Shown: positions 1-8,391, counted from the first letter of the stretch. The stretch: DNA of 30,086 bases from Clostridia bacterium (GCA_017452335.1 JAFTMP010000264.1:1-30086), one strand, 5' to 3'. Numbers and translations are program-made. The notes: a model not told the origin generated them from the letters alone.

Positions 1-61
1 ATTTGACGCACCCCGACGTTTTTGCTTTGTGGCAAAATGCCGCATTTAAAGTTTTTGGGAT

Positions 62-135
62 CCACCCCTTTTTACAAAAAGGGGTGGCGGGTTCCAAGGG
101 CGCTGCCCTTGGTGGGGGTTGGGGCAAAGCCCCAA
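62..135. repeat. Triple-hairpin intergenic element
   Basis: Three perfect inverted repeats stand almost end to end: 62-73 with 76-87 (12 bp, CCACCCCTTTTT), 94-101 with 105-112 (CCAAGGGC, loop GCT) and 119-125 with 129-135 (TTGGGGC, loop AAA). The upstream bases 1-60 contain a smaller GGCA/TGCC hairpin. The dense, non-coding, G/C-run-rich design is typical of dispersed intergenic repeats in clostridial genomes, but only one copy lies in this window, so calling it a dispersed repeat is an inference. It sits downstream of the minus-strand GH27 gene. Confidence 0.5.
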
Positions 136-153
136 ATGGTTTTTGGACAGATT

Positions 154-196
154 GAGATCGCCTCAAGCGTATGCTTGAGACGATCTCTTTGTTTGT
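154..196 (+). terminator. Hairpin terminator beyond the GH27 gene
   Basis: A 14-bp stem with one internal mismatch: GAGATCG (154-160) with CGATCTC (181-187), and CTCAAGC (162-168) with GCTTGAG (173-179), loop GTAT. On the plus strand it is followed by TTTGTTTGTT, so it reads best as a plus-strand terminator. It also lies 20 bases past the stop of the minus-strand GH27 gene and may stop that transcript, although no U-run follows in that direction. Confidence 0.55.
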
Positions 197-207
197 TGAT
201 GAAAGGA

Positions 208-3200
208 TCAGTTAGCGGTAGGATCGTTGATAAATCCTGCAACCGTCCAGTCTGCGTGGTCGTTGGTGTTGCCGCCGTAGGTTCCCTCGTAAGCGTAAAG
301 GGTGATCTCTTCTGCGCCCTCGGGAATATCCACGTCAAAGACATAGTGCTGACCGATCTTAATAAGGGAAGAATGATCTGCTTCCACGCCGTCAATGTAC
401 ACGAAGAACATCATGGTATTGCTTCCGCTCATCTCCAGGTCGCATCCTGCAACGGCAAGGAACTTCTTTGCCCCTTCGGGAACGTTCATGGTGATGGTGG
501 AGTTGGCATGGGTACCGATGCCGTGGCTGAAGTTCTTGCCTGCCAATTTCAGAGTGTTTCCGCCAACAGACTTGTTCTTTCTAATGCTGCCCCAGCCGAT
601 GGTCGCCTCAGTCCAAGCAAGGTCGGTGGCAAAGGCGTCAACTGTTTCTTCCGACCAATAAATGAACTGCTTTTCCACAGTGGCGTGGCAAACGCCGTCC
701 TGCACCAAGTATGCCTTCAAGGTCAGATAGTAGTCCTTGACCTCGGGCACCTTAAATTCGGAAAGGGGAACGGCATCTTTCAAGGTGGAGTTCTTGCCTG
801 CCGAAACGTAAACGGTGGGATTATCGTAGGGGGACGCCGTGAAGTTGACACCCACCTTTTCTCCTGTGGTGATCACCTTGCAGGTGTCGGTGGAGAAGGT
901 GATCAGCGCCTCGGTGTCATAGTTGTCCATGCTACCCAAGTTATAGACTTTAGTGTAACCTAGCTTTACCAGCGCGTCCACAGCCTGTGCCGAGCGCTTT
1001 GCCGCCGAGCAGTAGACCACGATGGGCTTGTTTTTATCTGTAAAGGTCTTTTCCGCTTCCAGTGCCACCTTGGAGTAATCCAGGTTTACCGCACCGTCTA
1101 AGTGCCCCTTCGCGAATTCCTCGGGGGAACGAACGTCCAGCAGAACCGCGCCGTCTGCGATCAGCTTTTTGGCGGTCATGGGACCTACATTATAGCCCGA
1201 AATGGAGGTGGTATCCAGTGCGGTCTTTTGGGATGCCGTCAGAGGACGGTTTTGCGTATCCCACAAATAGGCGTACAGGGTCCCCTTAAAGTCGTTGGGC
1301 AGAGTCAAGGGTACTTCGGTCTTGATCAGCTTTTCTCCTGCACTGACAGCCTTGGAGGTAACGGCAGTGGGCTCGCCCTTTTCATTCTTTGTAACAAGGT
1401 AGAGCTTGGCGTTTTCCTCGGTAACGGTCAGATTCACCGAAGCATTATAGCCCTTTTCGGTCTTGGTGACAATCGGTGCACCCAGCGTGCTTTGGGTGAT
1501 GTTGATGTTCAGCGCCACACCCTCCACATTCACGCTGTCGCTGTAGCCAAGGGATTTGGAAACGGTCCAGCGCAGATATGCTGTGGTGGGAATGTCGCTC
1601 TTGTAGGTCACGGTTACCAGCTTGTCAACTTTTTTGTCAGATCCGCCGGGAATGACCTTGCTTTCGATCACCTTGCCGCCCACGATCAGCTCTACGGTCA
1701 TTTCAGCAGAGAAGCTGCCTACCGTGGCGATCAGCGTGCGTTCGTTTTGATCACAGGGGGTTGAAAGGGTAATGGATGTTCCCGATCCCTTTACGCCTGC
1801 ACCGTAGGTGGAGGTGCCGGAGCGTTTGGCGCCTTCGGCGTTGGACCAGGTGTATTTTGCCGCGGCATTGCCGTAGGTCAGATACGAGCCGTCATAATCC
1901 ACGGAGATCTCCTGGGCGCCGTCTGCCATACGGGTGGTTTCGTTTCCGTAGTGTACCCAGTCGTATGTACCAAGGGTGGAAAGGTTGATGGCGGAGGGCT
2001 TTGCCTTCACGGACATCTCGGCGCTCACCACCGAGCCGTCGTCCACCAGAATATCCTTATCTGCCTCGGTTGCAATAGGGGTGCCTTCTGCCGTTAAAAC
2101 CACGGTGCCGTGAGCGGGAATGGTTACGGTGAAGTGATCGTCGGTGGCAAGATCGCTGTGTGCCCACAGGTCACGTACCACGCTCACACCGTCAAGCCCC
2201 AGCTCCTTAAAGGAGATGGTCACGGTCTGTTCCTTGGTGTCGCGGTTCAACAGGGCGATCGCCTTTTTACCGGAGTTTTTAGAGCCCAAGTCCTTGGTCC
2301 AAGCTTCCACGGAGCCGTATTTTTTTGCAACGGTTGCTTGGATGCAGGCGGGGTCTTGGTTTAATGCGATGAGCTCGGCGTTGGAGATGATGGAAAGGGT
2401 TTCTTCAGAGATGCTGTTTAAGTCCATGCCCAGCATCAGAGGGGTGGACATCATGCACCACATTGCAAAGTGGGATTTGTCCTCCTCGTAGGTCATACCG
2501 TTGCCCACCTGCATCATATCAAGGTCATTTACGTGTCCGGGGGTGTTATATTTGGCAAGGGACTTGATGTTGTCAAGCTGCTCCATAACTGCGCCGAAAT
2601 TGTTAAAGATATCGCCGCCCGTTCTCCAAGAGTCGGCAACCTCGGTGACCCATTCACCGGGGAAGGACCAGCAGCAGACATTGTAGATCTTGTCCTTACC
2701 GATCTCTTTTTCAATATCTGCCACCACTTTACCGATGGTGGTGTAGCGATCCTTTTTGTCAAGTCCCAGACGTCTGCCGCCGCACCAGTCCACCTTGATA
2801 AAGTCGTATTCCCAGTCAATAAAGTATCTGCGCAGGTCCTGCTCGTCGTGACCGTAAAGACCTACGTCATCATTATTCTTTTCGTTATCCGATTCCCAGC
2901 CGCAGGTGGAGTCGCCTGCGTCGGTGTAAATGCCGGCTTTCAGACCCATTGCGTGAATTTTTTCAGCAAGGGACTTCATGCCCGAGGGGAAGCGTTTTTC
3001 GTTGGTGGCAACGTAGCCATCCTCGCCTCTGCCGTTTTGCCAGCCGTCGTCCACGTTGACAAAGACGTAGCCCAGGTCCTTTAATCCCAGCTCTACCAGC
3101 TTTTCAGCTTGGGAAAGAATGATCTCTTCGCTGATATCGGTACGGTAAGCATTCCAGGAAGCCCAACCCATAATGGGCGTTTTTCTCGATTCCACCTCTT

Positions 3201-3300
3201 CTGCCGAAGCGGGCAGGGACAGGGGAACAAGGGGAAGAACGGTCAAAAGAACCAGCGCCAAGGAAATCAGGCGCAAAAGATGTTGAAGATGTTTTTTCAT
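208..3300 (-). CDS. Secreted GH27 alpha-galactosidase-like protein with rhodanese and NPCBM domains
   Basis: A 1030-residue secreted protein. Residues 1-33 form a signal peptide ending ASA/EE. Residues about 40-405 are a GH27 catalytic barrel plus its beta domain: PIMGWASWN near the start, KVDWC with the likely nucleophile Asp171, and SWRTGGDI with the likely acid/base Asp230. GH27 enzymes hydrolyse terminal alpha-linked galactose or N-acetylgalactosamine from glycans. Residues about 415-600 are a beta-rich region of unclear type. Residues about 702-795 are a rhodanese domain with the loop CSAAKRS (Cys764). Residues about 800-882 look Ig-like, and 886-1025 form an NPCBM carbohydrate-binding domain (GIGTHANS). 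AAGGAG lies 7 bases before the start. It is the second gene after the lipoprotein gene, 14 bases downstream of it. GH27 and NPCBM are confident; substrate and rhodanese function are unknown. Confidence 0.93.
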   Translation of the reverse strand: MKKHLQHLLRLISLALVLLTVLPLVPLSLPASAEEVESRKTPIMGWASWNAYRTDISEEIILSQAEKLVELGLKDLGYVFVNVDDGWQNGRGEDGYVATNEKRFPSGMKSLAEKIHAMGLKAGIYTDAGDSTCGWESDNEKNNDDVGLYGHDEQDLRRYFIDWEYDFIKVDWCGGRRLGLDKKDRYTTIGKVVADIEKEIGKDKIYNVCCWSFPGEWVTEVADSWRTGGDIFNNFGAVMEQLDNIKSLAKYNTPGHVNDLDMMQVGNGMTYEEDKSHFAMWCMMSTPLMLGMDLNSISEETLSIISNAELIALNQDPACIQATVAKKYGSVEAWTKDLGSKNSGKKAIALLNRDTKEQTVTISFKELGLDGVSVVRDLWAHSDLATDDHFTVTIPAHGTVVLTAEGTPIATEADKDILVDDGSVVSAEMSVKAKPSAINLSTLGTYDWVHYGNETTRMADGAQEISVDYDGSYLTYGNAAAKYTWSNAEGAKRSGTSTYGAGVKGSGTSITLSTPCDQNERTLIATVGSFSAEMTVELIVGGKVIESKVIPGGSDKKVDKLVTVTYKSDIPTTAYLRWTVSKSLGYSDSVNVEGVALNINITQSTLGAPIVTKTEKGYNASVNLTVTEENAKLYLVTKNEKGEPTAVTSKAVSAGEKLIKTEVPLTLPNDFKGTLYAYLWDTQNRPLTASQKTALDTTSISGYNVGPMTAKKLIADGAVLLDVRSPEEFAKGHLDGAVNLDYSKVALEAEKTFTDKNKPIVVYCSAAKRSAQAVDALVKLGYTKVYNLGSMDNYDTEALITFSTDTCKVITTGEKVGVNFTASPYDNPTVYVSAGKNSTLKDAVPLSEFKVPEVKDYYLTLKAYLVQDGVCHATVEKQFIYWSEETVDAFATDLAWTEATIGWGSIRKNKSVGGNTLKLAGKNFSHGIGTHANSTITMNVPEGAKKFLAVAGCDLEMSGSNTMMFFVYIDGVEADHSSLIKIGQHYVFDVDIPEGAEEITLYAYEGTYGGNTNDHADWTVAGFINDPTAN

Positions 3301-3314
3301 GTCGTAGCTCCTTA

Positions 3315-3797
3315 TCAGATCGTCAGAGTGTAGGATGTACCGTCAGCAGTGGTGACCACCAGATAGAAGGTGTCGGTCGCGTTCTTGATGTACATGGAAG
3401 CTTCGCCCTGTCCTTTGTCGTCAAGAGCAAGCTGTGCCACATCGCAAAGTCCTTCTTCGGGGTTCTCTGCCCAGCTATAGCGGTAAGAAAGGTCGGTAAG
3501 GATCACCAAAGAAACCTCTTTTTCTGCAGCATCGGGCAGGGAAAGGCGTATCGTGACAGAGGTACCCTCTTTTTTTGCGGAAATATCCACGTTTTCGGGC
3601 AGGGGAGAGAGAGAAACCTTCTCCTTTGAGGGCTCAGATACCGAGGGCACCGAGGGCGATGGAGCAATGTCTGAAACAGAACTTTCCTCTGGGGTGTCGG
3701 AGACGGATGGTTCGCTTGTGGTCTTTTTGCTTTGACACCCTGCCAAGAGCAAGAGGGCAAGCAGTAGAATTAAAAGGGTCGCGGTTAGTTTTTTCAT
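3315..3797 (-). CDS. Small lipoprotein of unknown function
   Basis: A 160-residue predicted lipoprotein. The hydrophobic leader ends in a lipobox LLAGC (Cys21). A Ser/Pro/Glu-rich linker follows (about 25-60), then a beta-rich domain of about 100 residues (about 65-160) without a family I recognise. The start is ATG 3797, with GGAGG six bases upstream; a longer reading from 3860 would begin inside the -35 box and is rejected. The gene is transcribed from its own consensus promoter and is followed after 14 bases by the secreted GH27 protein, whose ribosome site overlaps its end. It may help capture sugars or anchor at the membrane for the same glycan-degrading pathway, but that is inference from position only. 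Confidence 0.8.
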   Translation of the reverse strand: MKKLTATLLILLLALLLLAGCQSKKTTSEPSVSDTPEESSVSDIAPSPSVPSVSEPSKEKVSLSPLPENVDISAKKEGTSVTIRLSLPDAAEKEVSLVILTDLSYRYSWAENPEEGLCDVAQLALDDKGQGEASMYIKNATDTFYLVVTTADGTSYTLTI

Positions 3798-3831
3798 AAT
3801 GAGCCTCCGATCATACGGTGATGTTGTAAAT

Positions 3832-3860
3832 ATTTTATCATAAAACCTGTTATCTGTCAA
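3832..3860 (-). promoter_or_regulatory. Sigma-A promoter for lipoprotein-GH27 operon
   Basis: Read on the minus strand: -35 TTGACA (3860-3855), a 17-base spacer and -10 TAAAAT (3837-3832). Transcription would start about 30 bases before the lipoprotein ATG. No glycoside-responsive operator was recognised. Confidence 0.8.
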
Positions 3861-3948
3861 TGATGTTTGAGCAAATGCCCTTTTTAGAAAACGCAGAAGA
3901 AAGAATTGGTAATTTTTTTACCATAGGCAGTAAATAAAAAGAAAAATG

Positions 3949-3977
3949 TTGAAATGTTCCCGAAAATGTGTTATACT
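3949..3977 (+). promoter_or_regulatory. Sigma-A promoter for rimM-trmD
   Basis: TTGAAA (3949-3954), a 17-base spacer and TATACT (3972-3977). It is divergent from the lipoprotein promoter, with about 90 bases between the two -35 boxes. Confidence 0.8.
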
Positions 3978-4030
3978 ATAAAAAATATGGCGAAATGAAC
4001 TGCGCTCGGCGCAACTGGAAAGGAAGACCC

Positions 4031-4546
4031 ATGAAGAACGCATATCTTGAAGCAGGACGGTTTACCTCCACCCACGGGGTGAAGGGTGATATCAAGGCAG
4101 AGTGCTGGTGCGATGATCTTTCGGTGCTGCGGGCACTGAAAACGGTGTATCTTAAAGGAAAAGATGGATATACCCCTCTTCAAGTGGTGCGTTGTGTGCC
4201 CTATCGGGATCTGGCGCTGATGCATTTACAGGGCTATGAGAGCCCCGAGGCAGGGGCACCGCTGAAAAACAGGGTGTTTTATGCCGCAAGAGAGGATCTT
4301 CCCTTGGAGGAAGGCTCCTTCTTTATCGCTGACCTTATCGGGCTTGAGGTGTACGATATAGATGACGGCAGGAAATACGGCGTCTTGTCGGATGTGACAG
4401 ACAACGCCGCGTCCCAGCTTTATTTGGTGAAGAACGAGGAGGGCAAGATCGTATATCTTCCCGCAGTTCCCGAATTCATCATTGATATTGATCTTGAAAA
4501 GGGGATCGGGGTGCGCCCCGTGAAGGGCTTGTTTGATGAGATTTGA
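4031..4546 (+). CDS. rimM: Ribosome maturation factor RimM
   Basis: A 171-residue RimM, the usual length. It binds ribosomal protein S19 in the 30S head and assists late 16S maturation. The N-terminal barrel carries the family start (YLEAGRFTSTHGVKGDIKAE), and the C-terminal half is a PRC-barrel domain (FFIADLIGLEVYD ... YLPAVPEFIIDID). The start is ATG 4031, preceded by GGAAAGGAAG; a longer frame to 3968 would begin inside the promoter and was not used. The gene is followed by trmD with an 11-base overlap, the conserved rimM-trmD pair. rpsP and the KH-domain gene, which commonly precede this pair, are not present upstream here. Confidence 0.95.
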   Translation: MKNAYLEAGRFTSTHGVKGDIKAECWCDDLSVLRALKTVYLKGKDGYTPLQVVRCVPYRDLALMHLQGYESPEAGAPLKNRVFYAAREDLPLEEGSFFIADLIGLEVYDIDDGRKYGVLSDVTDNAASQLYLVKNEEGKIVYLPAVPEFIIDIDLEKGIGVRPVKGLFDEI

Positions 4547-5213
4547 CGTACTGACGCTTTTTCCCAAAATGATCGAGGATTATTGCGGACAAAGCATTAT
4601 CGGAAGAGCACAAAAGGCGGGCATTTTAGAGGTGCAAGCCCATGATATCAGAGCGTACAGCAAGGACAAGCACCGCAGAGTGGATGATACGCCCTACGGA
4701 GGCGGTATGGGCATGCTGATGTCGGCAGTTCCTGTGTGTGACTGTTTTGACGCAGTGTATGCCATGGCGCCCAAGGAACGCACCAAAACCATCTATCTTT
4801 CTCCCAAGGGAGCGGTTTTAACGCAGAAAAAGGCAAGAGAGCTGGCAGAGTATGACCGTTTGATCCTGCTGTGCGGGCACTACGAGGGCATTGACAGCCG
4901 TGCCATTGACGAGATCGGCGCCGAGGAGCTTTCGGTGGGAGACTATGTGCTCACCGGCGGAGAGCTGGGCGCGTGTGTTGTCATCGACTGCGTGGGACGG
5001 CTCATTGACGGGGTGCTGGCAGACGAGAGCTGTTATACCGAGGAGATCATCGAGGCGGGGATGCTGGAATACCCCCAGTATACCAGACCCGAGGTGTTCC
5101 GCGGCAAAAAGGTACCCGAGGTACTGCTTTCGGGTAATCACAAGGAAATTGAAAAGTGGAGATATCTGGCGGCGCTGGAGGAAACGAAGCGCAAGAGACC
5201 GGATCTGCTTTAA
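4536..5213 (+). CDS. trmD: tRNA (guanine-N1)-methyltransferase TrmD
   Basis: A 225-residue SPOUT methyltransferase that uses S-adenosylmethionine to make m1G37 next to the anticodon, which prevents +1 frameshifting. The sequence begins MRFDVLTLFPKM and has the trefoil-knot SAM site (LLCGHYEGIDSRAIDE, then ELSVGDYVLTGGELG) at about residues 107-145. The C-terminal region LEYPQYTRP is also family-typical. The start is ATG 4536, with AAGGG eight bases upstream; a TTG one codon earlier is possible but less likely. It overlaps the end of rimM, so the two are translationally coupled. No obvious terminator follows, so the transcript may run into the next gene. Confidence 0.96.
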   Translation: MRFDVLTLFPKMIEDYCGQSIIGRAQKAGILEVQAHDIRAYSKDKHRRVDDTPYGGGMGMLMSAVPVCDCFDAVYAMAPKERTKTIYLSPKGAVLTQKKARELAEYDRLILLCGHYEGIDSRAIDEIGAEELSVGDYVLTGGELGACVVIDCVGRLIDGVLADESCYTEEIIEAGMLEYPQYTRPEVFRGKKVPEVLLSGNHKEIEKWRYLAALEETKRKRPDLL

Positions 5214-5265
5214 AAACATATACTGACAGTCAGAGTATTAAAAAAAACAGGAAGGAGGAATCGGC

Positions 5266-7272
5266 GTGAGCAAAAAGAAAACGGGAAGCGGAGGCTTCTT
5301 AAACAGATGGAACGGATCTATACGAAAGCTCTTTAAAAACAGCCCTCTGATTCGCTTGATGCTCTTTTTGGGGGCGCTGGAGGAGCGGGGCAAAGAAAGC
5401 TTTTTCCTGCGCACGCTTAAACGTTTTTTGGGATATATCGACAAAAAAACGGCTATAAAGAATAAATTTATCCGACCTGCAGGCACAGCTTTTTCAAGGG
5501 AAATGGAGCAGAGCGTCTTTTTGCATCTGATAGACCGCCTGGGGCAATCCATGCTCTATGCTTCGGTGCGGGCATACGGTACGTTTCTGCTGACCTTTTC
5601 GGTATATTCTGTGGCACTGACCTGCCTGCAGGGGTATTTCAGCACAGGAGAGTGGATGAATCTGCAGGCGTTTACGGCGGGCGGTATTGCACTGCTGCTC
5701 TCGCTGATCCTTTTGGCAACGCCCAAGGAGCTGACCTTGGCGAAGGGGATTTTGCAAAGTAAGATCCTTTCTTTTTTGTTGTTTGATCTGTTGGGATTGC
5801 GCAAGGAATCCTTTGAAAGGGAGCGTACCCATACAAGCGGGGTATTTGCGGCATTTTTGTGTGGAACGGTTCTTTCGCCGTTTACGCTGGTATTCTCGAT
5901 ATATCAACTGGTTATGGCAGTCTTTTGGGCATTGGTCATCCGCCTTGCCTATATCAGCCCGGAGGCATCGGTGCTGCTTACCTGTTTGCTGTTTCCCTTC
6001 GTTTCGCAGAAAACGATGCTTGCCATGCTTGCCTGCAGTGCACTGTTTTTCATCGTGAAGCTGTTGCGCAGTAAGAGAAATCTAAAGGCGGGCTTTTACA
6101 CTTGTTGTATGCTGGCGGCGGCGTTGCTTGTGTTTTTTGGCGGCGTGGTGAATTTGGAGGGAACCGGCTTTAAAGAAGCGGCGAAGCTCTTGAACTTAAT
6201 GCTGGCGTTTTTCCTGTCGGCGTTGCTCTTTTATAGAACAGAGTGGCTTTGGCGCGTTTCCTCTGCACTTGCAGTTGGCGCGATTCCCACGGCGCTGTGG
6301 GGAATCATCGTGTACGTTGCGGGCTTTATCCCCCAGCGTTATGCGCAGGCGTTTCCCTTTATCTCCTCGTTGGAGCTGACAGGCTTCTCCTCCTTTGAAA
6401 GCTTTGGGGTTTATCTGGCGGCAGTAACGCCCTTGTTGATCGTGCGGAATTTTTCAGAAGACGGCGGGTCAAAAAGGCGTGTGAACGTATTGCCTGCACT
6501 ATTGTTGCTTATCGGTGCGGTCGTGATCTCCAAGAGCCCCTGCGCGTGGATCATTTTGGTGCTGTCCCTCTTGCTTCTGGCGGTTCTTAAGAGGAATAGT
6601 TCTATTTTCCCGCTTTTTGTCTGTGCAGGCGCGGGCGCGGCGGTGTACTTTTTCGTGTTGCCCCAGTGGATCGTTTCGGCAGTGCAGTCGTATAGTGCGG
6701 GCTTCTCGGTAAGCGGTACGGTGCTAAAAGATCAGTTTTTGCAAAGCGCACAGCGCTTGTTTATGGGACTGGGCAGTGAAAGCGCCCTGCAGGGAGAGAA
6801 TTTTTATAGTCATTTGCTCACCGAGCAGGGAGCTGTGGGACTGGTGATCCTGCTCTTTGCCATCATCGGCGTGCTTTCTTACGGAATGTACGCCTCCTAC
6901 AAAAACAGCCGTTTAAGTCCGCAAACACTGCAACTGACACTGGGGGTATCGGCGGGCTTGGTGTGCTTGCTGAGCGCTGGACTCCTTACCGATCTCTTTG
7001 CAGATGAAAAATTGCTGTTTTTGCTGTTTTTGATGATGGGAACGGTGCTTTGCTGCGGTAAGGTGCTTTGTGATGACAGCAAGGATCAGTTGCGTCTTTC
7101 AGACCTTGACAGAGACTATCTCTTTGTTCCCGTGATACGCACTGAAAAAAAGAAAAAGTCAAAAAAGAATAAAAGACAAGATTCGTCAGATAAGAGCGCA
7201 CAGCAAGGAGCTTTGAGTGACGCTCCTGCACAAGAGGAAGCGGCTTTGAGTATAAAGGAGGAGCAGTCATGA
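5266..7272 (+). CDS. O-antigen-ligase-like polytopic membrane protein
   Basis: A 668-residue polytopic membrane protein with roughly a dozen or more hydrophobic segments between residues about 90 and 610, and a cytosolic Lys/Glu/Ser-rich tail (about 620-668). The overall plan, with a late hydrophilic loop (about 470-525) between membrane segments, resembles the O-antigen ligase/Wzy polymerase superfamily that handles lipid-linked glycans outside the membrane. The start is GTG 5266, with GGAGG just upstream. It overlaps the next gene by four bases (ATGA), and the following two genes also overlap, so all three probably form one unit, perhaps co-transcribed with rimM-trmD 52 bases upstream. The family assignment is by topology and general resemblance; the glycan substrate is unknown. 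Confidence 0.75.
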   Translation: MSKKKTGSGGFLNRWNGSIRKLFKNSPLIRLMLFLGALEERGKESFFLRTLKRFLGYIDKKTAIKNKFIRPAGTAFSREMEQSVFLHLIDRLGQSMLYASVRAYGTFLLTFSVYSVALTCLQGYFSTGEWMNLQAFTAGGIALLLSLILLATPKELTLAKGILQSKILSFLLFDLLGLRKESFERERTHTSGVFAAFLCGTVLSPFTLVFSIYQLVMAVFWALVIRLAYISPEASVLLTCLLFPFVSQKTMLAMLACSALFFIVKLLRSKRNLKAGFYTCCMLAAALLVFFGGVVNLEGTGFKEAAKLLNLMLAFFLSALLFYRTEWLWRVSSALAVGAIPTALWGIIVYVAGFIPQRYAQAFPFISSLELTGFSSFESFGVYLAAVTPLLIVRNFSEDGGSKRRVNVLPALLLLIGAVVISKSPCAWIILVLSLLLLAVLKRNSSIFPLFVCAGAGAAVYFFVLPQWIVSAVQSYSAGFSVSGTVLKDQFLQSAQRLFMGLGSESALQGENFYSHLLTEQGAVGLVILLFAIIGVLSYGMYASYKNSRLSPQTLQLTLGVSAGLVCLLSAGLLTDLFADEKLLFLLFLMMGTVLCCGKVLCDDSKDQLRLSDLDRDYLFVPVIRTEKKKKSKKNKRQDSSDKSAQQGALSDAPAQEEAALSIKEEQS

Positions 7273-7721
7273 GCGCGGCAATGTCTTTTAGAGAAAAAAG
7301 AAAGAATAAGATCAGATTTAATTTCGTAGACGTTCTGCTGTTGACTGCTCTTTTGGTAAGCCTGCTGGCGGTGTTTGGCGGGCTGCTGATCTCCTTTTCG
7401 TCCGCAGAACAGGATGTGGTGATCACCTTGCAATTGAAGGCTGTAGACGTGGAGCGAACGGCTGCAATGGATGTTTTTTTGGATGAAGGGACGGCTGTTT
7501 ACCGCGCGCAGGACGATACGCTTTTAGGATACCTTGCGCGGGATTACCGCTCGGGCGATGAGAGCGTGGCACTGCGTGTCAAAGCGACCCAAAGGGGGAG
7601 CGAGCGTATGCTGGAGCAGACGCGTCTTTATATCGGACAAACGATGGATCTTCGAAGCGAAGGACTGCTGTGCTATGAAGCGGTCATCAATGATTTGAAG
7701 GAGGCGGTCGAGTATGAATGA
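7269..7721 (+). CDS. Single-pass DUF4330-like protein (first copy)
   Basis: A 150-residue protein with a basic cytosolic N-terminus, one membrane segment (about residues 18-43, beginning FNFVDVLLL) and a beta-rich external domain of about 105 residues. The 'VD' entry into the helix and the following V-x-V, 'GTAVYRAQDDTLLGYL' pattern resemble DUF4330 proteins. The start ATG 7269 overlaps the upstream stop, with AGGAGGAG before it. Its end overlaps the next gene by eight bases. The tight coupling to the polymer-ligase-like gene suggests a shared envelope glycan role; the direct function is unknown. Confidence 0.7.
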   Translation: MSAAMSFREKRKNKIRFNFVDVLLLTALLVSLLAVFGGLLISFSSAEQDVVITLQLKAVDVERTAAMDVFLDEGTAVYRAQDDTLLGYLARDYRSGDESVALRVKATQRGSERMLEQTRLYIGQTMDLRSEGLLCYEAVINDLKEAVEYE

Positions 7722-8208
7722 AGAAAAGAAAAAGGGACTATCCACGCTGGATGCTTTTCTCATTATCGGAGTGATTCTGGTCGTGATCGGAATGATCGGG
7801 CAAAATGCGGCGGTGTACCTCATGGATCAGAAAAACAAGGCGGAGTCGTTTGAAGTATCGTTCGTGGTTCGTTCCTACGAAAAAAATGCGGCAGGAGCAC
7901 TCATGGAAGCGCAGAACGCCAGTGAAACGGGTCTTGCCTGCACCGTGGGTGACACGGTGGTGGGCTATATCGGCACCCTTCATCAAACGGATATTCTGGT
8001 TGGAAACGAGGGATCGGACGTCAACGAGCGTCTTTGCGACATGACGGGGATTTTGCTGTCTTCGGGGAAGAGCACCCAGAACGAAAACCTGCTTTACGGG
8101 TACGGTGCCATTGCTCCGGGTGATGTTTTGGTGGTTTCGGTACAGGGCAAAGGCATGACTTTGGAGATTACCGGCGTAAATGTTAAAAAAATTGAAAAAT
8201 CTACTTGA
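7714..8208 (+). CDS. Single-pass DUF4330-like protein (second copy)
   Basis: A 164-residue protein with the same plan as its upstream neighbour: a short charged N-terminus, one membrane helix (about residues 12-36, LSTLDAFLIIGVILVV) and a beta-rich extracytoplasmic domain with 'GDTVVGYIGTLHQTDILVG' resembling 'GTAVYRAQDDTLLGYL' of the first copy. The two are probably ancient, diverged duplicates. AAGGAGG precedes ATG 7714 by nine bases, inside the upstream gene. Its TGA stop lies within the -35 box of the HPr promoter, so the operon ends here without a clear separate terminator. Confidence 0.7.
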   Translation: MNEEKKKGLSTLDAFLIIGVILVVIGMIGQNAAVYLMDQKNKAESFEVSFVVRSYEKNAAGALMEAQNASETGLACTVGDTVVGYIGTLHQTDILVGNEGSDVNERLCDMTGILLSSGKSTQNENLLYGYGAIAPGDVLVVSVQGKGMTLEITGVNVKKIEKST

Positions 8209-8233
8209 TTTTTTTATAAAAGTCTGCTATAAT
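8205..8233 (+). promoter_or_regulatory. Sigma-A promoter for HPr
   Basis: TTGATT (8205-8210), a 17-base spacer and TATAAT (8228-8233). The predicted transcript has an untranslated leader of about 150 bases before the HPr start. Within the leader I see only short stems, such as CAGA/TCTG around 8312-8323. Confidence 0.75.
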
Positions 8234-8391
8234 TCACCTATACCTTTAGAGTTTTCAAAGGCGGTCTGCGCCCCCGGGAGATTTTTGGCTTGGTGCTTGA
8301 TTCATTGAGCAGAGGTGTCTGCGGTAAGGTAAAAATACAAAGCCGGCTGTTCTTGTAACGGGGAGCATTCGGAAAACAGTAGGAGAGAGCG

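Noticed and set aside
22..963. A 313-codon plus-strand frame at the window start
   Set aside because: It crosses the hairpin element and then runs antisense to the GH27 gene, whose domains are unmistakable on the minus strand.
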